Shown: piece by piece, positions 7,211 to 14,176 of the stretch | Layout: every line of letters starts with the position of its first letter | Numbering within the stretch: the stretch's first letter is position 1 | Notes under the pieces: model-generated | Told to the model about the DNA's origin: nothing | Seen by the model: only the letters and a program-made list of their open reading frames with translations | Databases searched by the model: none | Translations under genes and position numbers: made by a program | Assembly: GCA_903831095.1 (NCBI GenBank) | Contig: CAIKWD010000009.1 | Location: 1-34,340 of the forward strand | DNA length: 34,340 nucleotides | DNA from: Candidatus Staskawiczbacteria bacterium | Lineage (GTDB): Bacteria > Patescibacteriota > Minisyncoccia > Minisyncoccales > Staskawiczbacteraceae | Reading direction: 5' to 3'

Positions 7211-7390
7211 CTATCTGCTGAAGCGTGGAGGTCTCTTTTTTGACCAGCACTCTCTGCAGTAGATTGGTCTGTCTGGAGCTGGTTCAAAAGGAAGCTCTGT
7301 GATCTCTACTGAGCACTCAGAGCACTTCCAATTTCCTTTGACCATTTCTCTTGGGGCAAAACCTTTGCTATTGTTGTTTCTGTCGAACAT
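7211..7390 (-). CDS. 59-residue zinc-ribbon protein
   Basis: The frame encodes 59 residues starting MFDRNNNSKGFAPREMVKG. Two CxxC knuckles (CSEC at 23-26, CREC at 45-48) are 18 residues apart, followed by a basic tail KKRPPRFSR. This matches the small zinc-ribbon proteins common in CPR genomes, whose function is not known. It stands alone with a consensus promoter about 75 nt upstream and a strong terminator right after it, which suggests high expression. An RNA- or ribosome-linked role is possible but unproven. Confidence 0.8.
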   Translation of the reverse strand: MFDRNNNSKGFAPREMVKGNWKCSECSVEITELPFEPAPDRPIYCRECWSKKRPPRFSR

Positions 7391-7462
7391 TTTTGTATAT
7401 TTTTTGTTTACGAATAAAACGACCTTTCTAATAGGTCGTTAGCGACTTATTAGCTTATATAC

Positions 7463-7491
7463 ATTATACTCTGTTTATCTACTCATGTCAA
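7463..7491 (-). promoter_or_regulatory. Consensus promoter of the zinc-ribbon gene, with leader hairpin
   Basis: On the minus strand TTGACA (7486-7491), 17-nt spacer and TATAAT (7463-7468), a perfect sigma70 match. The leader of about 65 nt contains a hairpin with ACGACCT/AGGTCGT arms near 7419-7440. Confidence 0.85.
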
Positions 7492-7495
7492 GGGC

Positions 7496-7523
7496 TTTAC
7501 ATTCCTGCTTTAGAATATATGAT
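7496..7523 (+). promoter_or_regulatory. Promoter of the 29-residue peptide and tgt
   Basis: TTTACA (7496-7501), 16-nt spacer, TATGAT (7518-7523). Its -35 lies 4 bp from the -35 of the divergent zinc-ribbon promoter. Confidence 0.5.
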
Positions 7524-7551
7524 AAAGATAAATACATTTAAAAATAAAATT

Positions 7552-7641
7552 ATGAAAAAAGAATTTTGGCTGGTAATAATTTTAGGAGTAGTTATTACTA
7601 TTTTACTAATTCTTTTATTATTGCCAGTGAAAATAAAATAA
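7552..7641 (+). CDS. 29-residue single-span membrane peptide
   Basis: The frame starts MKKEFWLVIILGVVITI and ends LLLLPVKIK: a charged start, one hydrophobic span of about 20 residues and a basic end. Its TAA stop abuts the ATG of tgt with no spacing, so translation of tgt could be coupled to it. It has no Shine-Dalgarno site and no recognisable family. It could be a genuine micropeptide or a leader peptide. Confidence 0.5.
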   Translation: MKKEFWLVIILGVVITILLILLLLPVKIK

Positions 7642-8790
7642 ATGAGCATAAATTTTAAAATATTAAAAAAATCAAATAAGAGTAGGGCGAGACTTGGCCT
7701 TTTGGAAACAGAACATGGTGTTGTAGAAACTCCATGTTTTGTTGCTGTAGCCACCCAGGCAGTTGTTAAAACCCTAGAAAGTAAGGAAGTTGAAGAGACT
7801 AAGTCGCAAATACTAATTTCTAATACCTATCATTTGCATTTAAAACCTGGAGAAAAAATAGTTGAGAAAGCTGGAAAAATTCATAAGTTTATGAATTGGA
7901 ATAGGCCGTTAATGACAGATTCTGGTGGATATCAGGTTTTTTCCTTGGGATTTGGAATGGATTATGGACTGGGAAGCAAAATTTTAAAGGAAAATTCTGC
8001 AAAAGGCGAAGCTATAAGAGAAAATACTCAGCCCCAGCAGCTAAAAATAAATGATGACGGCGTGACCTTTAGGTCGCCATTGAATGGGGACGAATTATTT
8101 ATTGGGCCAAAAGAATCAATAAGAATACAGGAAAGAATTGGAGCTGATATTATTTTTGCTTTTGACGAATGCACACCTCCTTTGGCAGATTATGATTATG
8201 TAAAAAAATCTTTGGAAAAAACTCACAGATGGGCAAAAATTTGTTTAAAAACAAAAAAGTCAGATCAAGCTTTATATGGAATTGTCCAAGGATCTAAATT
8301 CAAAGATTTAAGAATTGAAAGCGCCAAGTTTATTGGAGGGTTAGATTTTGACGGTTTTGGAATTGGTGGAGAGTTTGGAGATGACAAAAAAGAAATGGGT
8401 AAGATGATAGAATGGGTTGTTGACGAACTTCCGGAAAAGAAACCAAGACATTTACTTGGCGTAGGTTATTTAGAAGACATGGAGCTGGTAATAAAATCCG
8501 GAGTAGACACTTTTGATTGCACAGTTCCAACACATTATGCCAGGCGCGGAATTGCTTTTACTTCTGAAGGAGAATTGAATTTAAAACAGACTAAATTTTT
8601 GAATAAAAATGAGCCTTTAGACAAGGGTTGCGTTTGCAATGTGTGTTTGAATTACAAAAAAGATTATATTTGCCATTTACTCAAAGCAGGGGAGATAACC
8701 GGTATGAAGCTTCTAACCTTTCACAATCTTCATTATTTCAATACATTTGTAGAGGAAATAAGAAATAAAATTAAGAGAGGAGAAATATAA
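7642..8790 (+). CDS. tgt: Queuine tRNA-ribosyltransferase (TGT)
   Basis: TGT swaps guanine 34 for preQ1 or queuine in tRNAs with GUN anticodons. The 382-residue protein has the catalytic Asp region LMTDSGGYQVFSLG, GIVQGS, and the nucleophile region GVDTFDCTVPTHYARRGIAF. The zinc site is CVCNVC followed by a distant Cys and His (YICHLL...HNLHYF). Length is normal. No other queuosine synthesis gene is in the window, so the base is presumably salvaged or made elsewhere. The first codon directly follows the stop of a 29-residue membrane peptide. Confidence 0.95.
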   Translation: MSINFKILKKSNKSRARLGLLETEHGVVETPCFVAVATQAVVKTLESKEVEETKSQILISNTYHLHLKPGEKIVEKAGKIHKFMNWNRPLMTDSGGYQVFSLGFGMDYGLGSKILKENSAKGEAIRENTQPQQLKINDDGVTFRSPLNGDELFIGPKESIRIQERIGADIIFAFDECTPPLADYDYVKKSLEKTHRWAKICLKTKKSDQALYGIVQGSKFKDLRIESAKFIGGLDFDGFGIGGEFGDDKKEMGKMIEWVVDELPEKKPRHLLGVGYLEDMELVIKSGVDTFDCTVPTHYARRGIAFTSEGELNLKQTKFLNKNEPLDKGCVCNVCLNYKKDYICHLLKAGEITGMKLLTFHNLHYFNTFVEEIRNKIKRGEI

Positions 8791-8816
8791 TACTACATCT
8801 GTGCATAAGTGGGTAC

Positions 8817-8845
8817 TTGACCTACTTTTTTATTAGTAATAAAAT
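8817..8845 (+). promoter_or_regulatory. Promoter of the Fur-like gene, with possible operator
   Basis: TTGACC (8817-8822), 17-nt spacer, TAAAAT (8840-8845). An AT-rich, partly palindromic stretch AATGATTATTAATAAG at about 8855-8870 covers the predicted start site and resembles Fur/PerR boxes, so autoregulation is plausible. Confidence 0.55.
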
Positions 8846-8878
8846 GTAATAAGGAATGATTATTAATAAGATAAACGA

Positions 8879-8930
8879 CGAGACTTGCTGGAAATGTATT
8901 CGGGACAATATGTTTTCTGGTAAGTCTCAA
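8879..8930 (+). promoter_or_regulatory. Leader hairpin just before the Fur-like start codon
   Basis: GAGACTT at the 5' side pairs with AAGTCTC at the 3' side. Inner pairs GGAAA/TTTTC and TATT/AATA surround a CGGG-containing loop. The structure ends 5 nt before the ATG, with no T tract, so it would act on translation or stability rather than as a terminator. Confidence 0.55.
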
Positions 8931-8935
8931 TATTT

Positions 8936-9325
8936 ATGACAATTGCCCAAAAAAAAGAAAGAATGACGGCGCAGAAGAGTTTTATTTTTGGTTATTTGAA
9001 AAGTGTTAAAACTCATCCGTCTGCCGAAGCAGTATTTAATGAGGTAAAGAAAAAGCTTCCTAATATAAGCCAGGGTACAGTGTACAGGATTTTGAATAAT
9101 TTCAAAGAAAAAGGCGAAGTTTTAGCAATAGATACCAAAGATAATGTTCATTTTGACGCTGACATTTCAGACCATGCCCACTTTATTTGCGAGAAGTGTG
9201 GAAATGTATATGATGTGATGGCTGAATGCTCTAAATGCGGGATTTTAAAAAATAAAAAAACAAAAGTCGGTTCAATAAATAAATACTTAATCAATTTTTA
9301 CGGGGTCTGTAAAAATTGCAAGTAA
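8936..9325 (+). CDS. Fur/PerR-family metal-responsive repressor
   Basis: Fur proteins bind DNA through a winged helix when loaded with metal. The 129-residue protein has the family's helix pattern HPSAEAVFNEVKKKLPNISQGTVYRILNNFKEKGEV, including the recognition helix GTVYRIL. The metal-binding half has HFDADISDHAHFICEKCGNVYD and two structural-zinc CxxC motifs (CEKC and the C-terminal CKNC). Its immediate neighbours are a zinc protein and superoxide dismutase, which favours a PerR-like peroxide or iron role. An internal ATG nine codons in is a weaker alternative start. Confidence 0.9.
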   Translation: MTIAQKKERMTAQKSFIFGYLKSVKTHPSAEAVFNEVKKKLPNISQGTVYRILNNFKEKGEVLAIDTKDNVHFDADISDHAHFICEKCGNVYDVMAECSKCGILKNKKTKVGSINKYLINFYGVCKNCK

Positions 9326-9348
9326 TAATATTAATTAAATAAAAAAAT

Positions 9349-9642
9349 ATGGAAATCAAAGAAGAAAAAGTTTGTAGAGATTGTAAAGCAGAAATAATAA
9401 TTAACGAAGACGTCATAGAAAATGGAGTATATTTGAGCTATGACAATGCTGGGGAAAAGATAAACATTTTTAAGTGTAATGATTGCTATGCCAAAAATCC
9501 TTCGCTTACTAATTATCAGCCGTGCGAGGTTTATTCCAGAGTTGTAGGATATATAAGGCCAATTCAGCAGTGGCATAAAGGGAAAAAGCAAGAATATGGC
9601 GAAAGAAAAGAATTTAATATGCCAGGAAGTTGTGATTGCTAA
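9349..9642 (+). CDS. 97-residue protein like the zinc tail of anaerobic ribonucleotide reductase NrdD
   Basis: The second half, CEVYSRVVGYIRPIQQWHKG followed by KKQEYGERKEF, closely resembles the C-terminal end of class III reductase NrdD (YSRVVGYLRPVxxWNxGKxxEFxxR). In NrdD that end carries the four-Cys zinc site and the glycyl-radical loop. Here the cysteine pairs are CRDC near the start, CNDC in the middle and CDC at the end. The long catalytic part is absent and nothing upstream could encode it, so it is not a simple truncation. Its function is unknown; it may be a stand-alone zinc or redox protein. It lies between the Fur-like gene and superoxide dismutase, 23 nt after the former. Confidence 0.75.
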   Translation: MEIKEEKVCRDCKAEIIINEDVIENGVYLSYDNAGEKINIFKCNDCYAKNPSLTNYQPCEVYSRVVGYIRPIQQWHKGKKQEYGERKEFNMPGSCDC

Positions 9643-9646
9643 AATA

Positions 9647-9736
9647 GCTCGATAATAAATATCGCTCGGTAACAAACTTTTTTCCGGCTATCGGGCACTT
9701 TGTGTCCCGAGGCCTGCAAAAAGTTCATTGCCTCGC
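9647..9736 (+). repeat. Palindromic repeat, family A, copy 1
   Basis: The left arm CGCTCGGTAACAAACTTTTT (9663-9682) is the inverted partner of AAAAAGTTCATTGCCTCGCT (9717-9736). The arms enclose a GC-rich hairpin TCGGGCAC...GTGTCCCGA. A degenerate extra left unit (GCTCGATAATAAAT) precedes it at 9647. It fills the gap between the NrdD-tail-like gene and superoxide dismutase. Confidence 0.85.
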
Positions 9737-9746
9737 TAAACTATTA

Positions 9747-10334
9747 ATGGAAAAATATAAATTATTAGATTTGCCGTATGGCTATAAAGATCTAGAACCA
9801 TATATATCAGAGGAGGTTTTAACTTTGCATCACGACAAACATCATGCTGCTTATGTGAATGCGGCAAATGTCTTGTTGGATAAAATTGCCGATGCCAGAA
9901 AAAATAATACAGAACTTGATTATAAAGCAGTAGCAAAAGCATTGTCTTTTAATGTTGGCGGTCATATTTTGCATGAGAAGTTTTGGGAAAATATGGCTTC
10001 CCACTCCGCTGAAGCTTCGCGGGGCAAGCCTGCTGGTAAGTTGGCCGAGGCAATAGAAAAAGAGTTTGGCAGTTTTGAAAGATTTAAAACAGTGTTTTCT
10101 GAAACGGCCAAATCAGTTGAGGGGTCGGGTTGGGCGGTTTTAACAAAAGATTTATTAATTATGCAGATTGAAAAACATAATGTTAATTTACTTCCCGAGC
10201 AGAAAATCTTATTGTGCTTAGACGTGTGGGAACATGCATATTATTTAGACTATAAAAATGATCGGGCAAAATTTATTGAAAACTGGTGGAATATTGTAGA
10301 TTGGAATGAAGTAGAAAAAAGATATATTAGTTAA
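9747..10334 (+). CDS. Fe/Mn superoxide dismutase
   Basis: It converts superoxide to oxygen and peroxide. Ligands are visible: His28 (LHHDKHH), the His of [13 protein letters not shown], and the Asp and His of [14 protein letters not shown]. The protein is 195 residues, normal for the family. I set the start at ATG 9747 because the family's N-terminus ([18 protein letters not shown]) begins there. The frame stays open upstream to 9702, but that part lies in a palindromic repeat. The segment [14 protein letters not shown], where relatives usually have a short Gly-rich loop, is encoded by a small palindrome (CCGC-TGAAGCTTC-GCGG). Fe versus Mn preference cannot be decided by eye. Confidence 0.93.
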   Translation: MEKYKLLDLPYGYKDLEPYISEEVLTLHHDKHHAAYVNAANVLLDKIADARKNNTELDYKAVAKALSFNVGGHILHEKFWENMASHSAEASRGKPAGKLAEAIEKEFGSFERFKTVFSETAKSVEGSGWAVLTKDLLIMQIEKHNVNLLPEQKILLCLDVWEHAYYLDYKNDRAKFIENWWNIVDWNEVEKRYIS

Positions 10335-10342
10335 AAACAATC

Positions 10343-10365
10343 AAAACCGCTTCAGGCGGTTTTTT
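10343..10365 (+). terminator. Terminator after superoxide dismutase
   Basis: AAAACCGC pairs with GCGGTTTT around TTCAG, with trailing T. The next promoter's TTGACT begins right after the T tract. Confidence 0.88.
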
Positions 10366-10366
10366 G

Positions 10367-10459
10367 TTGACTAAAATGGAAAAAATGGTAATTTAAACCT
10401 ACCGGATGTTCCGGGAAATTGTACATTAACAAAGCTGACAACGGATTCGTCCGACAGCT
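10367..10459 (+). promoter_or_regulatory. Promoter and two-hairpin leader of the unknown 250-residue gene
   Basis: TTGACT (10367-10372), 16-nt spacer, TAATTT (10389-10394). Two hairpins follow in the leader: CCGGA-tgt-TCCGG (10402-10414), and an arm closed by AGCTG/CAGCT with inner CGGA-ttcg-TCCG (10433-10459). A Shine-Dalgarno AGGAGA then precedes the ATG. Confidence 0.5.
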
Positions 10460-10479
10460 AAAAAACAGGAGATCTGAAA

Positions 10480-11232
10480 ATGGTTACGACCAACAGACCA
10501 GACGGCGAAGAAAAAGGCGGAGATGGAAAAGTTGAAATGGTTTTAACTGAAAAGGTGGCAATTGTAGCTGGTGTAAAAAAATACAGCTGTGATGAATTCA
10601 CTTCAGAAGAATGGGTCCAGTTGATTAAAGTTTTTTTGGTTTCTGCCAAACCAAGACTTAAACACTTTAATCTTTTCCGGAAAGCCAAAGATGGTGAACT
10701 TAACTCATTTCGGCTTGAATCTAACATTTCTTGTGTTGGAGAAGGGCCGATTAAATGCTATTGGGCGACGGAATGTTTTCAATTCAGAATGGGTTTTTGC
10801 AGCAAGGAATTTATGATGTTTGAGGCAAGTAAAATCATTGAAATTTGTGAAGTTTCCCTTCCTGGAAAACTAGGACAAAGCTCTAAATTTCTGATGAGCA
10901 ACAACGGCATTTTTTTTAAGGTCAATTGCTCGAGAATTGCAGCGGATAACCCAATGATTTATGAAATAACCTTGGTTGATGACGATTTTCGTTTGAAATG
11001 TATGATTGATTCATACCCGCAAATTGGTCCGTTGACTCTTTACGCATTGAAAACTATGATCAGAGATACTCGTAGAGACAGGCTGAAAATTGACAAGGAA
11101 CTTGCGGATATTGAAGAAGTGTACGAAAATGCTTGTTCAAAAATAAAAATGTTTGATGGGCATTATGTCCAGAAATATCCATATGGATTTAGCGGTGGAA
11201 GTTGTAATCAGGTGGATTTCATCAGACAGTAG
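10480..11232 (+). CDS. Unknown 250-residue soluble protein
   Basis: I do not recognise this protein. It has no signal peptide or membrane span, begins with a charged low-complexity stretch (NRPDGEEKGGDGK) and contains scattered cysteines without a CxxC motif. A helical charged segment lies near residues 190-220 (RDTRRDRLKIDKELADIEEVYENACSK), and the end is Gly/Tyr-rich. Unlike most genes here it has a good Shine-Dalgarno (AGGAGA, 9 nt before ATG), a structured leader and its own terminator, so it is an independently controlled monocistronic gene. Confidence 0.8.
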   Translation: MVTTNRPDGEEKGGDGKVEMVLTEKVAIVAGVKKYSCDEFTSEEWVQLIKVFLVSAKPRLKHFNLFRKAKDGELNSFRLESNISCVGEGPIKCYWATECFQFRMGFCSKEFMMFEASKIIEICEVSLPGKLGQSSKFLMSNNGIFFKVNCSRIAADNPMIYEITLVDDDFRLKCMIDSYPQIGPLTLYALKTMIRDTRRDRLKIDKELADIEEVYENACSKIKMFDGHYVQKYPYGFSGGSCNQVDFIRQ

Positions 11233-11251
11233 TTTAATAAAGCCAAATATG

Positions 11252-11279
11252 GCGGAGTTGTGATTAACTCCGCTTTTTT
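11252..11279 (+). terminator. Terminator after the unknown 250-residue gene
   Basis: GCGGAGTT (11252-11259) pairs with AACTCCGC (11266-11273), followed by TTTTTT. Confidence 0.9.
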
Positions 11280-11336
11280 ATTGCTTTATGGGGGAGAAAG
11301 TAATAAAATGGAGTAATTAAAAAAATAAACAAAAAA

Positions 11337-11999
11337 ATGACAACATTAAACGACGTTAAAAATGATCCTCAGGTTTTGGACTTTATTAACCAGACAGAAC
11401 AATCACTTTTGGCTCTGTCTTATACAGATCACGGCTCAAGACATACAAACTTGGTTGCTGAAAGATGTTTGGAAATTGCCAAGGCAATTGGTCTTGATGC
11501 AAGAGAAGCAGAATTGGGGGCCATAGCTGGGTTTTGCCACGACATGGGAAACTTTTTAACAAGAACTTTTCACCATTATTACGGCGCTTTACTTTTCCAT
11601 CAAATTTTTCAAGGAAAATTTTTACCAGAGGAAATGTCTACAATTATGCAGGCGATTTCTAATCATGACAAGGACGAGATGAATTTTACCCATAAAATTT
11701 CCGCAATATTAGTTTTAGCTGATAAATCTGATGTTGATAGGTCTAGAGTTTTAGACAAAAGCCCAGAGAATATAAAAAAAGACATTCACGACAGGGTAAA
11801 CTACGCGACAAGGGAAAGCAAAGTGAAAGTTGACAAGACAAAGAAGGAAATTACTCTCAGCCTTACAATTGATACAAATTTTTGCCCAATAATGGAATAC
11901 TTCGAAATATTTACAGACCGCATGGTTTTCTGCAGAAAAGCTGCAGAATTTTTGGGATACAATTTTGGAATTGTAATAAATAAAACCAGACTTTTGTAA
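11337..11999 (+). CDS. HD-domain phosphohydrolase
   Basis: The 220-residue protein carries the HD metal site: His in DHGSRHTNLV, the HD pair in GFCHDMGNFL, a further HHYYG, NHDKDEM and the distal Asp in ADKSDVDR. HD proteins hydrolyse phosphate esters of nucleotides or second messengers; the substrate is not evident here. Its stop overlaps the start of the TrmH-type gene by 1 nt (TAATG), so the two are translationally coupled. A weak promoter (TTGCTT-N17-TAAAAT ending near 11309) precedes it. Confidence 0.87.
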   Translation: MTTLNDVKNDPQVLDFINQTEQSLLALSYTDHGSRHTNLVAERCLEIAKAIGLDAREAELGAIAGFCHDMGNFLTRTFHHYYGALLFHQIFQGKFLPEEMSTIMQAISNHDKDEMNFTHKISAILVLADKSDVDRSRVLDKSPENIKKDIHDRVNYATRESKVKVDKTKKEITLSLTIDTNFCPIMEYFEIFTDRMVFCRKAAEFLGYNFGIVINKTRLL

Positions 12000-12451
12000 T
12001 GAAAGATTTTTACGTAATTTGCGACAATATAAGAAGTTTAGAAAACATTGGATCAATTTTTAGGACGTCGGATGCATTGGGAGTTAGTAAAGTATTTCTT
12101 TGTGGTATATCCGGAAAACCGCCGCATCATAAAATATCTAAAACTGCTTTGGGAGCAGAGGAAACAATTCCATTTGAATATTATAGGCAAATTGGTAGAT
12201 TAGTAGACAAATTAAAAAAAGAGAAAGTGCAGGTTGTAGCTTTAGAGCAGGATAAAAAAGCTATTTTATATACCAAACTAAAGCCAAAGTTTCCATTAGC
12301 CTTGATAGTTGGAAACGAAGTAAAGGGAGTTTCAAAAAAAATATTAAAAAAGTGTGACAAAATAATCTTTTTGCCAATGCATGGCAAAAAAGAATCGTTG
12401 AATGTTTCTGTTTCATTCGGCATTACCGGATATAATATAATTAAAAAATAA
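11999..12451 (+). CDS. SpoU/TrmH-family RNA 2'-O-methyltransferase
   Basis: The 150-residue protein has the three SPOUT motifs: NIGSIFRTSDALG (motif 1), LALIVGNEVKGVS (motif 2) and IFLPMHGKKESLNVSVSFGI (motif 3, forming the SAM-binding knot). It would methylate a ribose in tRNA or rRNA. The N-terminal RNA-binding extension of larger relatives is missing, as in TrmL-like enzymes. Which nucleotide it targets cannot be told. It overlaps the HD gene by 1 nt and is followed 4 nt later by a DUF5652 gene. Confidence 0.9.
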   Translation: MKDFYVICDNIRSLENIGSIFRTSDALGVSKVFLCGISGKPPHHKISKTALGAEETIPFEYYRQIGRLVDKLKKEKVQVVALEQDKKAILYTKLKPKFPLALIVGNEVKGVSKKILKKCDKIIFLPMHGKKESLNVSVSFGITGYNIIKK

Positions 12452-12455
12452 AATT

Positions 12456-12695
12456 ATGACAGAAAAAGAATTACAACTTATACAATTGGCGCATTATTTG
12501 AATACTCAACCATGGTTACCTGTTGTAATTGTAGCTGTGGTAATTTGGACCTTGATATGGAAAGGAACTGCGCTTTGGAAGGCTGCACAAAACAATCAAA
12601 TTGCTTGGTTTATTATTTTATTGGTAGCAAATACAATGGGAATACTGGAAATAATTTATATTTTCTTTTTCAGCAAGAAAAAAGAATTCAAATAA
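12456..12695 (+). CDS. DUF5652 two-span membrane protein
   Basis: The 79-residue protein has two membrane helices (about 21-36 and 49-71) joined by WKGTALWKAAQNNQIAWF, and NTMGILEIIYIFFF in the second. This matches DUF5652, a small membrane family seen mainly in CPR bacteria, with no known function. It ends 1 nt before the NUDIX gene. Confidence 0.8.
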   Translation: MTEKELQLIQLAHYLNTQPWLPVVIVAVVIWTLIWKGTALWKAAQNNQIAWFIILLVANTMGILEIIYIFFFSKKKEFK

Positions 12696-12696
12696 A

Positions 12697-13161
12697 ATGA
12701 AACAGGCAACACTTTGCCTTTTAATAAAAAATGACAAGGTTCTCTTGGCAATGAAAAAGAGGGGGTTTGGAGTTGGCAGGTGGAATGGTACCGGAGGAAA
12801 AGTAAAAAAGGGTGAGAAAATTGTTGAAGCTGCAATAAGGGAAACAAAGGAAGAAATTGGAGTAGATATAAAAAATCTGGAAAAAGTAGGGTTGTTTCAT
12901 TTTACTTTTTTAAATAAATCAGAATGGAATCAGGATGTAACTTTATTTTTAGTAAAAGATTGGATTGGAGAGCCAGCAGAATCTGAGGAAATGGCGCCGA
13001 AATGGTTTTCTTTTGATGAAATACCATATGACAAAATGTGGTCAGATGATATACACTGGATGTCTCTAGTCTTGCAGGGTAAGAAATTGGAAGCAGATTT
13101 TGTATTTGGAGAGGGAGACAAATTATTAAATCACAATATTAAAATAGTAGAAGAAACATAA
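12697..13161 (+). CDS. MTH1-like NUDIX hydrolase (probable 8-oxo-dGTP diphosphatase)
   Basis: It likely removes oxidised purine triphosphates from the nucleotide pool. The NUDIX box is complete: GKVKKGEKIVEAAIRETKEEIGV. The lead-in LAMKKRGFGVGRWNGTGGKV and the later KMWSDDIHWMSLVLQGKKLEADFVF follow human MTH1 (NUDT1) almost phrase by phrase, including the W-x-D-D substrate-recognition segment. MTH1 type is therefore favoured over the shorter MutT type. It starts 1 nt after the DUF5652 gene. Confidence 0.9.
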   Translation: MKQATLCLLIKNDKVLLAMKKRGFGVGRWNGTGGKVKKGEKIVEAAIRETKEEIGVDIKNLEKVGLFHFTFLNKSEWNQDVTLFLVKDWIGEPAESEEMAPKWFSFDEIPYDKMWSDDIHWMSLVLQGKKLEADFVFGEGDKLLNHNIKIVEET

Positions 13162-13176
13162 AAGTATAAAAAGTTT

Positions 13177-14109
13177 ATGCCAATATTAGAAATTTTAGTC
13201 GTAGTCCTAGGATTGTGCCTTTTTGAGATTATTTCCAGCGTGGACAACGCCATAATAAATGCTCATGTTTTGAAAACTCTTCCTGAAAAGTTTAGGAAGT
13301 TTTTCTTATTTTGGGGCCTTTTAATTGCAGTATTTGTGGTAAGAGGAATTTTACCATTTTTAATTGTTTGGTTGGCAAATCCAGCTTTTTCCTTTTCTGA
13401 GGTAATTTCATTTGTTTTTCATCCTACAGTAGAGATTGAAGCATATGTGGAAAAGTCTCGAGTATTGTTATTGCTGGCTGGAGGAGTATATTTGTTTTTT
13501 GTATTTTTGGGATGGATTTTTCTTGAGGAGAAAAAATATGCATTTTTAGCAGAAAAATTTGTGCATAGGCAGTCTGTTTGGTTTTATGCTATATCATCTT
13601 TGTTTATTACTGCAGTTGTTTATTTTTCGATAAAGGTGAATCCAATTTTGGCTTTGTCAGCTGTTATTGGGTCAACTGCATTTTTTATAACAGATGGCTT
13701 TAAGAAAAACGCAGAAGAAAAAGAAAAACAGCTACTTACAGGAAACATGTCTTCATGGAGTAAAATATTGTATTTAGAAGTTTTGGATGCAACTTTTTCA
13801 ATAGATGGAGTAATTGGAGCTTTTGCTTTTACAATATCTATTCCCTTAATTCTTTTGGGGAATGGTTTGGGCGCTTATGTTGTGAGGGAATTTACAATAA
13901 AGGGAATTGATTTGATATCGAAATTTGCATATTTGAAAAATGGAGCAATGTATTCTATTGGAGTATTGGGAATTATAATGGTTTTAGAATCTTTTGGGCA
14001 TGATTTTCCATTTTGGTTAGCTCCAATCAGTACTCTGACATTGCTTGTTACATTTCTAGCCTTATCTGTAAGGGAGAGGAAACTGGCTGAGAAAAAAGTA
14101 AAAGTGTAA
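13177..14109 (+). CDS. DUF475/TerC-like integral membrane protein
   Basis: The 310-residue protein has about eight membrane spans. FEIISSVDNAIINAHVLKTL and LEVLDATFSIDGVIGAFAF are the paired acidic motifs (S-x-D-N-A and D-A-x-F-S-x-D-G) of the TerC/DUF475 family. These motifs are thought to bind metal ions, and relatives act in manganese export or tellurite resistance. DUF475 is the better match because of its length and the second motif. It may belong to the HD-TrmH-DUF5652-NUDIX operon, 15 nt after the NUDIX gene. Confidence 0.85.
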   Translation: MPILEILVVVLGLCLFEIISSVDNAIINAHVLKTLPEKFRKFFLFWGLLIAVFVVRGILPFLIVWLANPAFSFSEVISFVFHPTVEIEAYVEKSRVLLLLAGGVYLFFVFLGWIFLEEKKYAFLAEKFVHRQSVWFYAISSLFITAVVYFSIKVNPILALSAVIGSTAFFITDGFKKNAEEKEKQLLTGNMSSWSKILYLEVLDATFSIDGVIGAFAFTISIPLILLGNGLGAYVVREFTIKGIDLISKFAYLKNGAMYSIGVLGIIMVLESFGHDFPFWLAPISTLTLLVTFLALSVRERKLAEKKVKV

Positions 14110-14137
14110 TTGACAATATTTGATAAAATAGTAATAT
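14110..14137 (+). promoter_or_regulatory. Promoter of the cupin gene
   Basis: TTGACA (14110-14115) starts at the stop of the DUF475 gene, with 16-nt spacer and TAATAT (14132-14137). The gene has a strong Shine-Dalgarno AAGGAGGAGG before ATG 14177. Confidence 0.5.
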
Positions 14138-14176
14138 TTTATTTAAGTCCTTTAAAAATTTAGCAAGGAGGAGGTT

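Noticed and set aside
9702-9746. Upstream extension of the superoxide dismutase frame
   Set aside because: It lies within repeat copy 1, and the family N-terminus begins at ATG 9747.
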